A DNA stretch of 33,002 bases, taken from NCBI GenBank assembly GCA_009839485.1, contig VXPQ01000028.1:1-33002 (forward strand), written 5' to 3'. How positions within the stretch are numbered: the stretch's first letter is position 1; each line of letters starts with the position of its first letter. Source of the DNA: Bacteroidetes bacterium SB0662_bin_6. Lineage in GTDB: Bacteria > Bacteroidota > Rhodothermia > Rhodothermales > VXPQ01. Shown here one piece after another: positions 16,777 through 25,827 of this stretch. Both the position numbers and the translations under genes were made by a program. The notes under the pieces are model-generated. The model ran no database searches. It was not told the DNA's origin and was given only the letters and a program-made list of their open reading frames with translations.

Positions 16777-16818
16777 AATGAAAGACATTCCCGCAAAATG
16801 CGCGGATCGGATTACCAA

Positions 16819-16836
16819 TTCGAGCGTGCGCTCGAA
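16819..16836. promoter_or_regulatory. 18-bp palindrome upstream of ispE
   Basis: TTCGAGCG-TG-CGCTCGAA is a perfect 8-bp inverted repeat with a 2-base centre, 43 bases upstream of the chosen ispE start. The A-run on its right would precede it in the minus-strand transcript, so it is not an intrinsic terminator for a minus-strand gene. A dimeric regulator site is the simplest reading; none is proven. Confidence 0.4.
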
Positions 16837-16900
16837 AAAACCCACCGATGTACAGGGAACCCGATAGCCCTCCGGCTGTTGCAACACCCGAAGAAACGAG

Positions 16901-16916
16901 GTATTTTTTAAAATAC
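16901..16916. promoter_or_regulatory. AT-rich palindrome GTATTTT-TT-AAAATAC
   Basis: A perfect 7-bp inverted repeat with a TT centre, in the 280-base gap between divergent ispE and the polysaccharide operon. It is markedly AT-rich against GC-rich surroundings and could overlap a promoter or bind a regulator. A further short palindrome, CGATATATCG, is at 17038-17047. Confidence 0.35.
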
Positions 16917-16977
16917 GCACTGTACACTTCCACCCGGCGCCTCTCATTCATTTCGGTCGAGCCTACCCCGGAAATCG

Positions 16978-17005
16978 TTACAAAATTCGCTCGTACTTTC
17001 ATAAT
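16978..17005 (+). promoter_or_regulatory. Candidate promoter of the polysaccharide export operon
   Basis: TTACAA (16978-16983) and CATAAT (17000-17005) with a 16-base spacer, about 50 bases upstream of the first possible ATG at 17057. This is a match by eye only; it is the best promoter-like pair in the gap on this strand. Confidence 0.4.
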
Positions 17006-17056
17006 CCGAATACTCCGAAGGCGCTGCCCGCGCCTCTCGATATATCGGCATCCGGC

Positions 17057-18850
17057 ATGACAGGCCGACCATTGTTTTCCCCGTTTCACAGGCATCCATC
17101 CATCCGGAACGCTTCGGCGACCGTTATGGCGTGGATTCTCCTCGCATCGTTCCTGCTCGCTCCAACAGCGGCGCAAGCCCAATTCGATTCGCAAGGGAGC
17201 GAATCCGTATCTCCGGCGACCATGGGCCCGGAGATAAATCCTCTCCAGGAGCAACTGACCCGATTCCCAAGTGCAGCAGAGATGATTCCTCTTGAAGGAA
17301 CGGTGGACGCGGATCAGTATATCGTGGGGCCGGGCGATCTCTTCGATATATCCGTGGGCGGCCCTCAACCGCTGCTTGCCCCGACCGCCGTCTCGGCAGA
17401 CGGATATCTGATCGTACCGGAAGCCGGCGCCGTGCAGGTAGGGGGCCTTTCTCTGCAGGAAGCACGCAGCCGGGCGAAACAGGCGCTCCGCGAATCTTTC
17501 GAAAATGTGCGTGTGGAAATCGCGCTGGCGCAGCCCAGACGATTTTACGTGCATGTTTCGGGAGCGGTCCCGTTTCCGGGACGCTATCTGGCCACGCCCG
17601 TGGGCCGTCTGGCCGGCGTGCTGAGTCTGGCTTATGCAGACACCACCCGGGCCCCGACAGGAAACCTGACGTTTCGCCCCGCCCTGCGGAATGTCCTGCT
17701 CTTGCATACGGACGGAACACAGAAAACGGTGGACCTGCTGAGATATCACGCCACCGGCAATACGGAACATAACCCCTATCTGCGGGATGGGGACATCGTG
17801 TCCGTGCCTGCGTTCGACCCCGATTACGGCTCTGTCTTCATATCGGGGAATGTGGCCTTCCCGGGGATATACGACCACCGGTCCGACGATACGCTCTCCG
17901 ATCTCCTTGCCCTCGCTACCGGGCAGGAAACGCCCGGTTATGCACGACAGGTTCGGCTCACCCGCGTGCTTGATGACGGCTCCGTGGAAGCCGAAATATA
18001 TGATGTGGCCGCGCTGTACGGCGGCGGGGACGTACAGGTGCAGGCCCTGGATCAGGTGCATGTGCTGGCCGAAGAAACGGTGCGCGGCGTCGCCGATATC
18101 GAGGGATGGGTGCAATACCCCGGAACCTACCCCATCCTCTCCGGCCAAACGACGCTGCAAGACCTCGTAGCGCTTGCGGGAGGAATGCGTCCCGGAGCGC
18201 TTGCCCGTGCGGCGCATCTCAAGCGATCCACCCTGCCCATGCCGGAACCGGAGTACGAAAACAGATTTGGAATGCTCGCCGGCATACCCGATCTGGTCCC
18301 GGCCGACACGCTGGCCCTGATGCAATCCACCCGGCTGGCGAACATGGGTTTCTTCGGCAGCGCTTATCTGACCCACGACCTGCGGGTGCAAAGCAGCGTT
18401 CCGGTAGACCTGACTGTTGCGCTTGGACAAGGAGCTCCGCCTATTCCTCTCCAGGACGGTGACAAGGTATACGTCCCGCGCGACAACAATCAGGTCTTTG
18501 TATTCGGACAGGTGAATCGTCCGGGATATGTCACGCATCAGGCAGGTATGTCGCCGGAGTACTATGTAAACGCGGCAAGCGGACTTGGGGAAAACGCCGG
18601 AACCTCGTATGTCATCAAGGCCGGTACCAATCGTTTCGTGGAGACTTCCAGGACGGAAATCGAATCGGGAGATCGCATCTTCGTGAACCGGAAAACGATT
18701 CTGGCCGATACGGAAGACTTGCAACGGCTCCTGACGGAGTATCAGCGATTCAGGATGGAAGAACGGTCGCGCACCATACAAGGCGTCGTGGCGTCCATCA
18801 GCGCCGCGACCGGAATCATCGCCACGTACCTGCTGATCCGGAGACAATGA
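17057..18850 (+). CDS. Polysaccharide export protein of the OPX family (Wza-like, multiple SLBB domains)
   Basis: The likely role is an outer-membrane or periplasmic exporter of capsule/exopolysaccharide. The 597-aa frame has a signal peptide (24-41, cleavage after AQA if the ATG at 17126 is used). A Poly_export domain begins at YIVGPGDLFDISV (88-100). Four SLBB-like repeats follow, each with a G-x-(V)-x-(F/Y/R)PG motif: VSGAVPFPGRY (167), ISGNVAFPGIY (262), IEGWVQYPGTY (348) and VFGQVNRPGYV (482). It ends in a hydrophobic helix (577-594), which could be the counterpart of the Wza C-terminal pore helix. No lipobox Cys follows the signal sequence, unlike classical Wza. First gene of the operon; its stop overlaps the next start (ATGA). 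Confidence 0.92.
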   Translation: MTGRPLFSPFHRHPSIRNASATVMAWILLASFLLAPTAAQAQFDSQGSESVSPATMGPEINPLQEQLTRFPSAAEMIPLEGTVDADQYIVGPGDLFDISVGGPQPLLAPTAVSADGYLIVPEAGAVQVGGLSLQEARSRAKQALRESFENVRVEIALAQPRRFYVHVSGAVPFPGRYLATPVGRLAGVLSLAYADTTRAPTGNLTFRPALRNVLLLHTDGTQKTVDLLRYHATGNTEHNPYLRDGDIVSVPAFDPDYGSVFISGNVAFPGIYDHRSDDTLSDLLALATGQETPGYARQVRLTRVLDDGSVEAEIYDVAALYGGGDVQVQALDQVHVLAEETVRGVADIEGWVQYPGTYPILSGQTTLQDLVALAGGMRPGALARAAHLKRSTLPMPEPEYENRFGMLAGIPDLVPADTLALMQSTRLANMGFFGSAYLTHDLRVQSSVPVDLTVALGQGAPPIPLQDGDKVYVPRDNNQVFVFGQVNRPGYVTHQAGMSPEYYVNAASGLGENAGTSYVIKAGTNRFVETSRTEIESGDRIFVNRKTILADTEDLQRLLTEYQRFRMEERSRTIQGVVASISAATGIIATYLLIRRQ

Positions 18851-20073
18851 GCCCTGAAACCATGCATTCGCCGGATGAAGGAGGCGCACCCGGATACGAC
18901 GAGGAGATGCGCCGCGAGCGTGCGGAGGATACGCTTTGGGCCACGCTGGGTACGTTGTACAGGTATCGGCGCCTGGTGATCGGCGTTACGGTCTTTGCGG
19001 GCGTGGCTTCCGTGGTCATCAGCCTGCTTCTGACCAACTGGTACCGCGGCACAGCCCGCGTGCTCATTCCGCAGGGAGGCGAAACCTCGTTGGCCGCCGG
19101 TTTGCTGGGAAGTCTTCCAGCGGGCGCGGCTGCCCTGTTCGGAGGTGGCCCCGGGGGAGACTACACGCGCTATCTGGCCATTCTGACCAGCCGTTCCATG
19201 ATGGAAGCTGTGGTGGATTCGTTCGACCTTATTACTCTCTACGAAACGGAGGACGAAGAATACCCGCTGGAAGAAGCTATTGATATGCTGGAAGACAACG
19301 TGGCGTTCGAAGTGGATATGGAGTACTATTTTCTGTCCGTCTCCGTGCTGGACAAGGACCGCCAACGCGCCGCCGACATGGCCAATTTCCTGGTCCGCCG
19401 CCTCAACGAGATGAGCGTACGACTCTCCAGCGAGGGGGCTTTCGATTATCGCCGCTCGCTGGAAAAACGCTACCTCGAATCCCGGGCCGCCATGGACTCC
19501 GTGCTGTACGCCGCGGAACAGTTTCAGGAAGAGTACGGCGTGTACGACCTGACGTCTCAGACGGAAAGCTTTTTCGAGCAGGTAGGTGCGCTCCGCAGAA
19601 GCGCGCTGGAGGCTGAAATCCAATACGAAGCGCTCCGCGCATCATACGGCGAGGATAATGCGCAGGTCCAGGCCATACAGGAAATCGCCCTCGCCGCCGA
19701 TCAGAAATACCGGCAGGCACTGGCCGGCCGGGAGCAAATGCTCCCCGTGGCGCAGGAGGAAGTACCTGCGGTTGCACGCACCTATGCAGAACTGGAACTG
19801 GAAACCATGATCCAGCGCAGCATCCTTGAAGTCCTGGCGCCGCTATACGAACAGGCGCGCTTTCAGGAGAATCGGGAGGCGCTGGCGGTACAGGTTCTCG
19901 ACGAGGCCATCCCGCCGGCGCTCAAAGCAAAGCCGAAGCGGTCGATCATCTGCATCCTCGCCACGCTCTCCGCCTTTCTGCTGGTCGTGATTTACGTGCT
20001 CGTATATGACTGGTGGGCCAGAAATCACGGGCACTTTCTGCGAAGGCTCCAGGCGCGAACCTGGGCGCAATGA
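18847..20073 (+). CDS. Wzz/Wzc-type chain-length or co-polymerase protein (no kinase domain)
   Basis: This inner-membrane protein is expected to control polysaccharide chain length and link the polymerase to the exporter. The 408-aa product has helix 1 at about 43-62 and a Wzz N-terminal motif (YRGTARVLIPQGG). A long periplasmic coiled coil (about 185-355) leads to helix 2 (about 367-387). Only about 20 basic residues follow, so the BY-kinase domain of Wzc is absent and no separate kinase is visible nearby. A Gly/Ala-rich insert (81-105) follows the first strand. It overlaps both neighbours by ATGA junctions, supporting one transcript. Confidence 0.88.
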   Translation: MSPETMHSPDEGGAPGYDEEMRRERAEDTLWATLGTLYRYRRLVIGVTVFAGVASVVISLLLTNWYRGTARVLIPQGGETSLAAGLLGSLPAGAAALFGGGPGGDYTRYLAILTSRSMMEAVVDSFDLITLYETEDEEYPLEEAIDMLEDNVAFEVDMEYYFLSVSVLDKDRQRAADMANFLVRRLNEMSVRLSSEGAFDYRRSLEKRYLESRAAMDSVLYAAEQFQEEYGVYDLTSQTESFFEQVGALRRSALEAEIQYEALRASYGEDNAQVQAIQEIALAADQKYRQALAGREQMLPVAQEEVPAVARTYAELELETMIQRSILEVLAPLYEQARFQENREALAVQVLDEAIPPALKAKPKRSIICILATLSAFLLVVIYVLVYDWWARNHGHFLRRLQARTWAQ

Positions 20074-21530
20074 CCAGCGAGAAATCGTCCCTTTCTCTTG
20101 ACGCACTCACGCCCGAGCGGCTGTTCGTGTGGACACGGCCATTGCTGTATGCGGGATTGGCTTTCGGGCTTCTCCTGATTGTACTGGGGACCTGGCTTTC
20201 GACCCTCTTGTTGGCTGTACTGGCTGCAGCCTTCCTCGCCGCCCTTGTCTTCGGGGCATTGGCACGCAACGAAGTCTTCCTGCTGTGCGCCGTGCTGGCC
20301 GCCTTCGTCGTTTCAGCCAACTACGAAGCCGGATTTCAGATACAGGAAATCTTTTACGGACTACTGTATTTCGGATATCTGACGTACTGGTTCATAAGCC
20401 GTTTTTTCTTCTACCGGGATCGCGTCCTGAAAACACCCATCGACTGGGCGCTTTTTCTTTTTCTCGTCTATGTTACGCTGTCTCTTGGGCTTACCCCCCT
20501 GCTCGGCGGCGACATGCAAACCGCTGTCAGCGAATGGCTGGCCATCACCATGCTGGCCTTTTACTTTCCAATCAAGGAACTCTGCATTCGGCGGTCCGAT
20601 CTGCTTCCCCAAAAACCTGTCCTGATTAGTCTGGGCTTTGTTGCGCTCTTTATTGCGTTTCGAAATTTCTGGTTTTACCAAACCCACATCAACAACGCGG
20701 AATTCCTGTGGCAGATCGCCACAGGGCGTGTCGTCACGAACGAACATGTGTTGCTGATGGCTGGCCTCGTCGCATTGACCATCCTGTTGTACAGCCGGAA
20801 AAAGCTGCATACGACGGCTATTGCCGGGATATTTACGATCCTGTCTGCAGCCATCGTGATCGGACAAAGCCGGGCCCTGTGGGTGTCTTACATGCTGGGC
20901 ATTGCGGTCATCTTCCTGTGCGTCGATCGGAAAAAGAAATTCCGGATCGTATCCATCGGGGTCCTCGGGGGAGTACTATTCCTCGTGGTGGGGACACTCG
21001 TCTTCGACAATTTCTTTTCACTCATCATTGCCGGTCTTGCAAACCGGTTCCTTTCCCTGCAAACCGCCACGGTCCAGGATATTTCCCTGATCAACCGCTT
21101 CTTCGAGGCGCGCGCGGCATTGGAGTACATCGGCATGAACCCCATCATGGGCTACGGCTTCGGGGTCCCGATCAAATATTACAGCCTCGTCTATGAGTGG
21201 ACGCACGAAACCTCGTTTATTCATAACGGCCCGGTGGGCGTCTGGTACCGCCACGGTCTTATAGGGCTTGGGCTCCTCGGCACGTTCTACATCGGAACGG
21301 TCGTGCGGACCATTCGAACACTGCGTATGCCCGCCATAGCTCGCATCGACCGCATCGTGGCTATTTTCGTCATGGCGTGCCTGATTGCGGAAAGCCTCGT
21401 GGGAAACACCGAAAATCCATTCGCTACCGGCGACAAGACCCTGTTCATCGGAGCCCTGGCCGGCCTTGCCGCCGCATCTGCCCATCGCGCAGCCCACCCG
21501 GTTGCCCGGCCCGAAATCCATGCCGAGTGA
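20070..21530 (+). CDS. O-antigen ligase/polymerase family membrane protein (Wzy_C/WaaL-like)
   Basis: The 486-aa product has about eleven or twelve hydrophobic helices and a larger soluble loop (about 330-400). That loop holds INRFFEARAALEYIGMNPIMG and ETSFIHNGPVGVWYRHGLIG, the periplasmic-loop signature of ligase/polymerase proteins, with the key Arg and the H-N. It would polymerise or ligate lipid-linked glycans on the periplasmic side. Ligase and polymerase cannot be told apart from sequence. The setting with a flippase and a Wzz-like gene favours a Wzx/Wzy-type pathway and hence a polymerase. I chose the ATG at 20070 (ATGA overlap with the upstream stop) instead of 20013. Confidence 0.85.
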   Translation: MTSEKSSLSLDALTPERLFVWTRPLLYAGLAFGLLLIVLGTWLSTLLLAVLAAAFLAALVFGALARNEVFLLCAVLAAFVVSANYEAGFQIQEIFYGLLYFGYLTYWFISRFFFYRDRVLKTPIDWALFLFLVYVTLSLGLTPLLGGDMQTAVSEWLAITMLAFYFPIKELCIRRSDLLPQKPVLISLGFVALFIAFRNFWFYQTHINNAEFLWQIATGRVVTNEHVLLMAGLVALTILLYSRKKLHTTAIAGIFTILSAAIVIGQSRALWVSYMLGIAVIFLCVDRKKKFRIVSIGVLGGVLFLVVGTLVFDNFFSLIIAGLANRFLSLQTATVQDISLINRFFEARAALEYIGMNPIMGYGFGVPIKYYSLVYEWTHETSFIHNGPVGVWYRHGLIGLGLLGTFYIGTVVRTIRTLRMPAIARIDRIVAIFVMACLIAESLVGNTENPFATGDKTLFIGALAGLAAASAHRAAHPVARPEIHAE

Positions 21531-22827
21531 AGGTACAGCCAACCCCGCCGGGCAGGGACAACCCCGACCCGGCCTGCTGGCGAACATATCCTGGCTGAGC
21601 GTTGCCAACGCCATCGTGAAACCGCTATGGTTTCTGTTCATTACGGCGGCATGCATGAGGCTGCTCGGTGTGCGTGAATTCGGTGTCCTTACGGCAGCCT
21701 TGTCGCTGACCATGATCGCCGCGGGTTTCGTAGATCTGGGCATGGCGCAGTACACGGTGCGCGAAGTATCGCGGGCGCTGGACAAGGCATCCCTCTACTT
21801 CTCCAACTTCATGACACTGAGAATCGGGAACTCGGTCCTCGCATGGGGAGGTGCGCTGATTGTAGCGGTCTTGCTCGATTATCGCGGGAGTGCGTTGCTG
21901 GCCGTGTGCTTCGCCGGGATATATGCCCTCACACTGAACCTCACGAATTACTGCCGCAGCATGTACCAGGCATTCGAAAACCTGCGCCAGGAAGCCGTCA
22001 TGCTGATCGTGGAAAAGGTACTGGTTATTGGAGGCGGTCTGCTCCTGCTGTTCGCCACCCGTTCAGCGGCGTGGACGCTCGCCGGCATGGCGCTGGGTAT
22101 GACAGTGACCACGGGCATCAACATCCTGTGTATCGACAGGCGATTCGCAAAAATGCGCAGGTCTCTCGTGAGCAGACGCTTTCTCAAGCGAGCAATCAAG
22201 GTCATGATCCCCTTCGGGTTCGCCGGCCTGTTCACGGTGATGTATTACCGCGTGGATATGGTGATGATCGAAGCCATACTCGGAGCAGTCCCTACCGGAC
22301 AGTACGGAGCCGCTTACCGTATTCTGGAGGCATTTCACACACTACCCGCTATCGTAGGCCTGGCCGCTATCTATCCCAGACTTGCACGGCTACATCGTGA
22401 CCGTGCTCATGCCGATTTTCGGCACCTCTTGCGAAATGGCCTGCTTGGACTCATCAGCATTAGCATCGTTGTCAGCTTGTTGCTCACTATTTTGTCTGAC
22501 ACGGTAATCTGGCTACTGGACCCGGACCCGTCCTATGCTCTTGCTGCGGATGCCTTGCGCATACTGGTATGGACCTTCCCGTTCATATGCGGCAAAACCC
22601 TTCTGTATTTAGCGCTGATCTCTATGGATCAGCAACGATTGGCGGCCATTACGCTTGGATTCGCCGTTCTTTTCAATGTAGCATTCAACACATTCATGAT
22701 CCCGGCGATGGGTATTGAGGGCGCCGCTATCGCTACAGTTCTTACAGAAGTATTGCTTACTGTGATTTTTGCCGCATATTATAGACGGACAGGCTTTATA
22801 TCTACCGAACCACAATCATCCGAATAA
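21520..22827 (+). CDS. Wzx-like polysaccharide flippase (MATE/MVF-type oligosaccharide transporter)
   Basis: The 435-aa product has about twelve to fourteen hydrophobic helices from residue 15 on. Its polysaccharide-synthase-family N-terminus (LANISWLSVANAIVKPLWF, then REFGVLTAALSLTMIAAGFVD) fits Wzx-type translocases, which move undecaprenyl-linked repeat units across the inner membrane. The start at 21520 overlaps the previous gene by 11 bases; the longer frame to 21385 is out-of-frame sequence of the ligase gene. Base composition starts to drift to AT-richer sequence toward the 3' end. Confidence 0.88.
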   Translation: MPSEGTANPAGQGQPRPGLLANISWLSVANAIVKPLWFLFITAACMRLLGVREFGVLTAALSLTMIAAGFVDLGMAQYTVREVSRALDKASLYFSNFMTLRIGNSVLAWGGALIVAVLLDYRGSALLAVCFAGIYALTLNLTNYCRSMYQAFENLRQEAVMLIVEKVLVIGGGLLLLFATRSAAWTLAGMALGMTVTTGINILCIDRRFAKMRRSLVSRRFLKRAIKVMIPFGFAGLFTVMYYRVDMVMIEAILGAVPTGQYGAAYRILEAFHTLPAIVGLAAIYPRLARLHRDRAHADFRHLLRNGLLGLISISIVVSLLLTILSDTVIWLLDPDPSYALAADALRILVWTFPFICGKTLLYLALISMDQQRLAAITLGFAVLFNVAFNTFMIPAMGIEGAAIATVLTEVLLTVIFAAYYRRTGFISTEPQSSE

Positions 22828-22836
22828 CCTCCTCCC

Positions 22837-23556
22837 ATGAACCGTTGGAAAAAATTAATGGGCCTGTGCAGGCATCCCGGTTTTATCCCACCGTTAATAC
22901 GGCATCGGATAGCCGGAGGCATAGAGCATTACGCCATGGTAAAACACCTTGCGCCGGCCACACTTATTGATGCGGGTGCGAACAAAGGGCAATTTTCGTT
23001 GCTGGTGCGCAAATTATTTCCAAAAACCCGTATCATTGCCTTCGAACCGCTCCCCGAATCGGCTGATCGTTACGAACGACTCTTTGGTGATGACAAACTC
23101 ACAACATTGCATCGCCTTGCCCTAGATGTCAGCTCTGGCGAGCGTACCTTCTACGTGGCAAATCGCGGCGATTCCTCGTCTCTATTGCGCCCAGCTCAAG
23201 GATTGCAGATGGCTTTCGGCGGTACGCTATCTCATGAAATATCTGTTGAAACTGTTCGCTTGGACTCAGTGATTGACGCAAAGGATTTACCCGCTCCCGT
23301 ATTGTTGAAAATAGATGTACAAGGCGCTGAAAAACAGGTTATTTTATCTGCCACTAAATTATTGGATTATATCGATCATATTTACGTAGAAATTTTATTT
23401 GCAGATTTATACGATGGACAATCCCGATTCCGCGATGTGTTTCACGAATTGGATGCAAAAGGTTATCGTATGCGTGGCGTATTCAATCAAGTAATCACGT
23501 CAGAATACAACGCCACATATGCCGATGTACTCTTTACACGCGATTTACAGCACTAA
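22837..23556 (+). CDS. FkbM family SAM-dependent methyltransferase
   Basis: The 239-aa product has a class I methyltransferase core: DAGANKGQFS (45-54) is the SAM-binding loop, FEPLPES follows, and KIDVQGAEKQV marks the FkbM family. The likely job is O-methylation of a sugar in the surface polysaccharide, by analogy with other polysaccharide loci. It starts 9 bases after the flippase stop and probably ends the plus-strand operon. Its 3' end overlaps the convergent glycosyltransferase by 23 bases. The gene is clearly AT-richer than the upstream operon genes. Confidence 0.88.
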   Translation: MNRWKKLMGLCRHPGFIPPLIRHRIAGGIEHYAMVKHLAPATLIDAGANKGQFSLLVRKLFPKTRIIAFEPLPESADRYERLFGDDKLTTLHRLALDVSSGERTFYVANRGDSSSLLRPAQGLQMAFGGTLSHEISVETVRLDSVIDAKDLPAPVLLKIDVQGAEKQVILSATKLLDYIDHIYVEILFADLYDGQSRFRDVFHELDAKGYRMRGVFNQVITSEYNATYADVLFTRDLQH

Positions 23557-24721
23557 TCTCTTCGGCGTGACGGACCGCTGCTTCAAGACCATCCACCATC
23601 CTGTCGATCGTCAAATGTTTCCGAGCGTATGCCAACGCATTCGATGAGTACCTATCCTGATCCGCCAGCACTTCCCGTACACTTGCCGCCAGCGCCTCGG
23701 AAGTATGCCCTGAACACAATAGACCGGTTTTCCCGGAACGCACGTATTCCACTTCGGGACTGTGAAACTTCACGCCCCCAGCGCTTTCAGGATGATGCAG
23801 CGACACCACCGGTACGCCAAAGGCAAACGCATGATTCACGGCCAAGCCAAGATACCCTGGCATAAGCATCACATCCGAAGCATACAACCAGGGAGCGGCT
23901 TCCTCGAGCAGCAAGGAACCAAGAAAGCGAACGCCCTGCAACGAACGAGCCGCTACCGTCTTCTCCATTGTTGCTCGCTCCGGCCCATCCCCTATGATTA
24001 ATAGAGTTCCAGGCGTATCCTTCGTCAAAATCTCCCAGGTTTCGAGAAGCATATCCGTGCCCTTTCCCCGAATCAGCCGACCTATATAGACCAGAACAGG
24101 ACTGTGGGGGGAAATGGAAAGTCGCCGCCGAACTGCCTGTTTTCCCTCTGTCGCCAACGTCGTCCGTTGTGCAAACATTGGACGCAAATCCATCGTGTTG
24201 CGCGCCACAAAAATATTGCGATCCGGAACAAACGGGCGCAGCAAATTGGCCCTGCCCTCCGTATAGCAAACACATCCCTCCACTTCTTTTGCCAACGCCA
24301 AACGGTACCTGTCCAGAATATGGCGCCTCGGGTTGAATACCCTGTAGTTCGACGAAAAATGTCCCCAGAGTACCCGTCCCGCTCCAACTGACTTAGCGTA
24401 ACGCAATAAAAAAGGCAACGTAACAGAACGCGGACTTTCCTCCGCAAGAATTGCTGCTGGCGGACCATAAAGATTAAAAACACGACGAAACGGCTGTGCG
24501 TGCACTTTTTCACCAAAAAGCCAGTGATTCCAAAGGTATACCTGCTTGTATGCGGGATCGCTTTCCCGAACCAGATTTCCCAACGAAGACGCTCCCGGAG
24601 GATTCCCGGAACATACGACAAGCCGCCCGTCGAGGCGTTCGTTCAATTTCTCCAGTACCGGAATACGATACCAAAAAATTACCCGGTAGAAAAAGTACAC
24701 GGGGCGATCATTGAAAGACAT
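23534..24721 (-). CDS. Glycosyltransferase family 4 (GT-B fold)
   Basis: The product is about 395 aa. The C-terminal half has the GT4 pattern: LVYIGRLIRGKGTDMLLE, then LLIIGDGPE, VRFLGSL, and the nucleotide-sugar-binding region FGVPVVSLHHPESAGGV. The N-terminal half (MSFNDRPVYFFYRVIFWYR) is the acceptor domain. It presumably adds a sugar to the lipid-linked repeat unit; donor and acceptor are unknown. I preferred the ATG at 24721, since the earlier ATG at 24757 adds 12 unremarkable residues. It is convergent with FkbM-1 and has a 23-base 3' overlap, so it needs its own promoter or one shared with the second FkbM-type gene upstream on this strand. Confidence 0.85.
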   Translation of the reverse strand: MSFNDRPVYFFYRVIFWYRIPVLEKLNERLDGRLVVCSGNPPGASSLGNLVRESDPAYKQVYLWNHWLFGEKVHAQPFRRVFNLYGPPAAILAEESPRSVTLPFLLRYAKSVGAGRVLWGHFSSNYRVFNPRRHILDRYRLALAKEVEGCVCYTEGRANLLRPFVPDRNIFVARNTMDLRPMFAQRTTLATEGKQAVRRRLSISPHSPVLVYIGRLIRGKGTDMLLETWEILTKDTPGTLLIIGDGPERATMEKTVAARSLQGVRFLGSLLLEEAAPWLYASDVMLMPGYLGLAVNHAFAFGVPVVSLHHPESAGGVKFHSPEVEYVRSGKTGLLCSGHTSEALAASVREVLADQDRYSSNALAYARKHLTIDRMVDGLEAAVRHAEEISAVNRV

Positions 24722-24839
24722 GTGCAGCCATTGGAACGGCGAGTTAAACAGAAACAAGGGGACCTTGATACGATCTTGGACCAGATCGGTTCGAGCGAAC
24801 CCGATAGTTCAAGAATGTACCAAAAACCCGGATTAGGGT

Positions 24840-25685
24840 TCATGACTGGCGGTACCAGCATCCCGGTAGCGGTAATGAGCGTTTGTGTGTATTGTCCCTA
24901 TCCAGAGGATGAGGAAACATAGTTTGATACATACCCCTTCTAAATCGATCATTCCGATAGAATGTAAACTCCGCCACTCGCGGAATATCGAATCCGCTTC
25001 CCTTGACAAAACCACAACAGTTGTTGGGGTGAATATGTACAACGCTGTGGGTCCGTAGAAGCCTATCGAAGACATTGGATGCAAGAGTAAAAAATGTTCG
25101 GCGGAACAACGCTTGAAGATTGTGAAACTCAATGACAATAATCCTGAACTGTGCCAAGAGATCCATTGATATTTGCATCAATGTTTCATATTCCATTCCT
25201 TCTATATCCATTTGCAAAATTAGATCGCCCTTGTAATCAGGTATTTTGTTTTTTTTCCATTCATCTAGTGTCATAAAAATTTCATCGGAAAATGCACCCA
25301 CAAATTTCCTGTCAAATTCAAAATTGGGATGAGACTGCGGAACCACCGGCACCGAATAATCCGCCAGATACACCTGCATGCCCTGATTCGCCAGATCAAT
25401 TTCAAAGCCCGACTCCGTGGAAACGCCAGGCGAGAAACCATATTTAATTCCCTCCAGATCATTCGGCAAAAGGTACCCACCGTCGCCATCGGGCCCCAAG
25501 CGAATCAATGGCGCCCCGGCCTGCAAAGGATGTAAACTGCGGATGAGCTTGCCCAGCGCATCCGGAGAAGTACGCCCTTCCAGTACGCCCGCTGGTTTGT
25601 GCTTGGCAATATCCACGCCCAATGCGCCAGATAGCCGAACAATGCTGTCTTTAAGCGTTGCTATAACCAAGGATATGTTATTCAT
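24840..25685 (-). CDS. FkbM-like methyltransferase, second copy type
   Basis: The 281-aa product carries IRLGPDGDGGYLLP (about 61-74), KYGFSPGVSTESGFEIDLA, and DLILQMDIEGMEYETLM, which parallels KIDVQGAE in FkbM-1. It belongs to the Methyltransf_21/FkbM-like group, with a modified SAM loop (no DxGAN). It is not a duplicate of the first FkbM gene and is too divergent to align by eye beyond the core. It probably methylates a sugar or lipid carrier, an inference from context. It lies 82 bases upstream of the glycosyltransferase on the same strand. The codons are the AT-richest in the window, consistent with horizontal acquisition. Confidence 0.72.
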   Translation of the reverse strand: MNNISLVIATLKDSIVRLSGALGVDIAKHKPAGVLEGRTSPDALGKLIRSLHPLQAGAPLIRLGPDGDGGYLLPNDLEGIKYGFSPGVSTESGFEIDLANQGMQVYLADYSVPVVPQSHPNFEFDRKFVGAFSDEIFMTLDEWKKNKIPDYKGDLILQMDIEGMEYETLMQISMDLLAQFRIIVIEFHNLQALFRRTFFTLASNVFDRLLRTHSVVHIHPNNCCGFVKGSGFDIPRVAEFTFYRNDRFRRGMYQTMFPHPLDRDNTHKRSLPLPGCWYRQS

Positions 25686-25827
25686 GCGACTTGTTTCACC
25701 TGATTTATTGTTAGCACGCCTTAACGCTAATGCAATGCAGCGATTATGAGCACAAAGACGACAAAAAGGCCGGGCTGTTCGACGGCTTCTGCATGCCGCT
25801 CAAGAGTTTGCGGTCTTCGGACGGGGT

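Noticed and set aside
16820-16841. Hairpin plus A-run near the ispE start as an intrinsic terminator
   Set aside because: The run is A's on the plus strand after the stem and T's before the stem on the minus strand, so neither strand has a stem followed by a U-tract.
16751-18889. 712-codon open frame on the minus strand opposite the exporter gene
   Set aside because: It lies antisense to a clear OPX/SLBB gene, has no recognisable domain and a composition rich in His, Arg and Gly. Long shadow frames are expected in GC-rich coding DNA.
21084-21105. CTGATCAACCGCTT-like string resembling repeat family B
   Set aside because: It lies inside the conserved loop of the O-antigen ligase gene and encodes expected residues, so it is a chance match.
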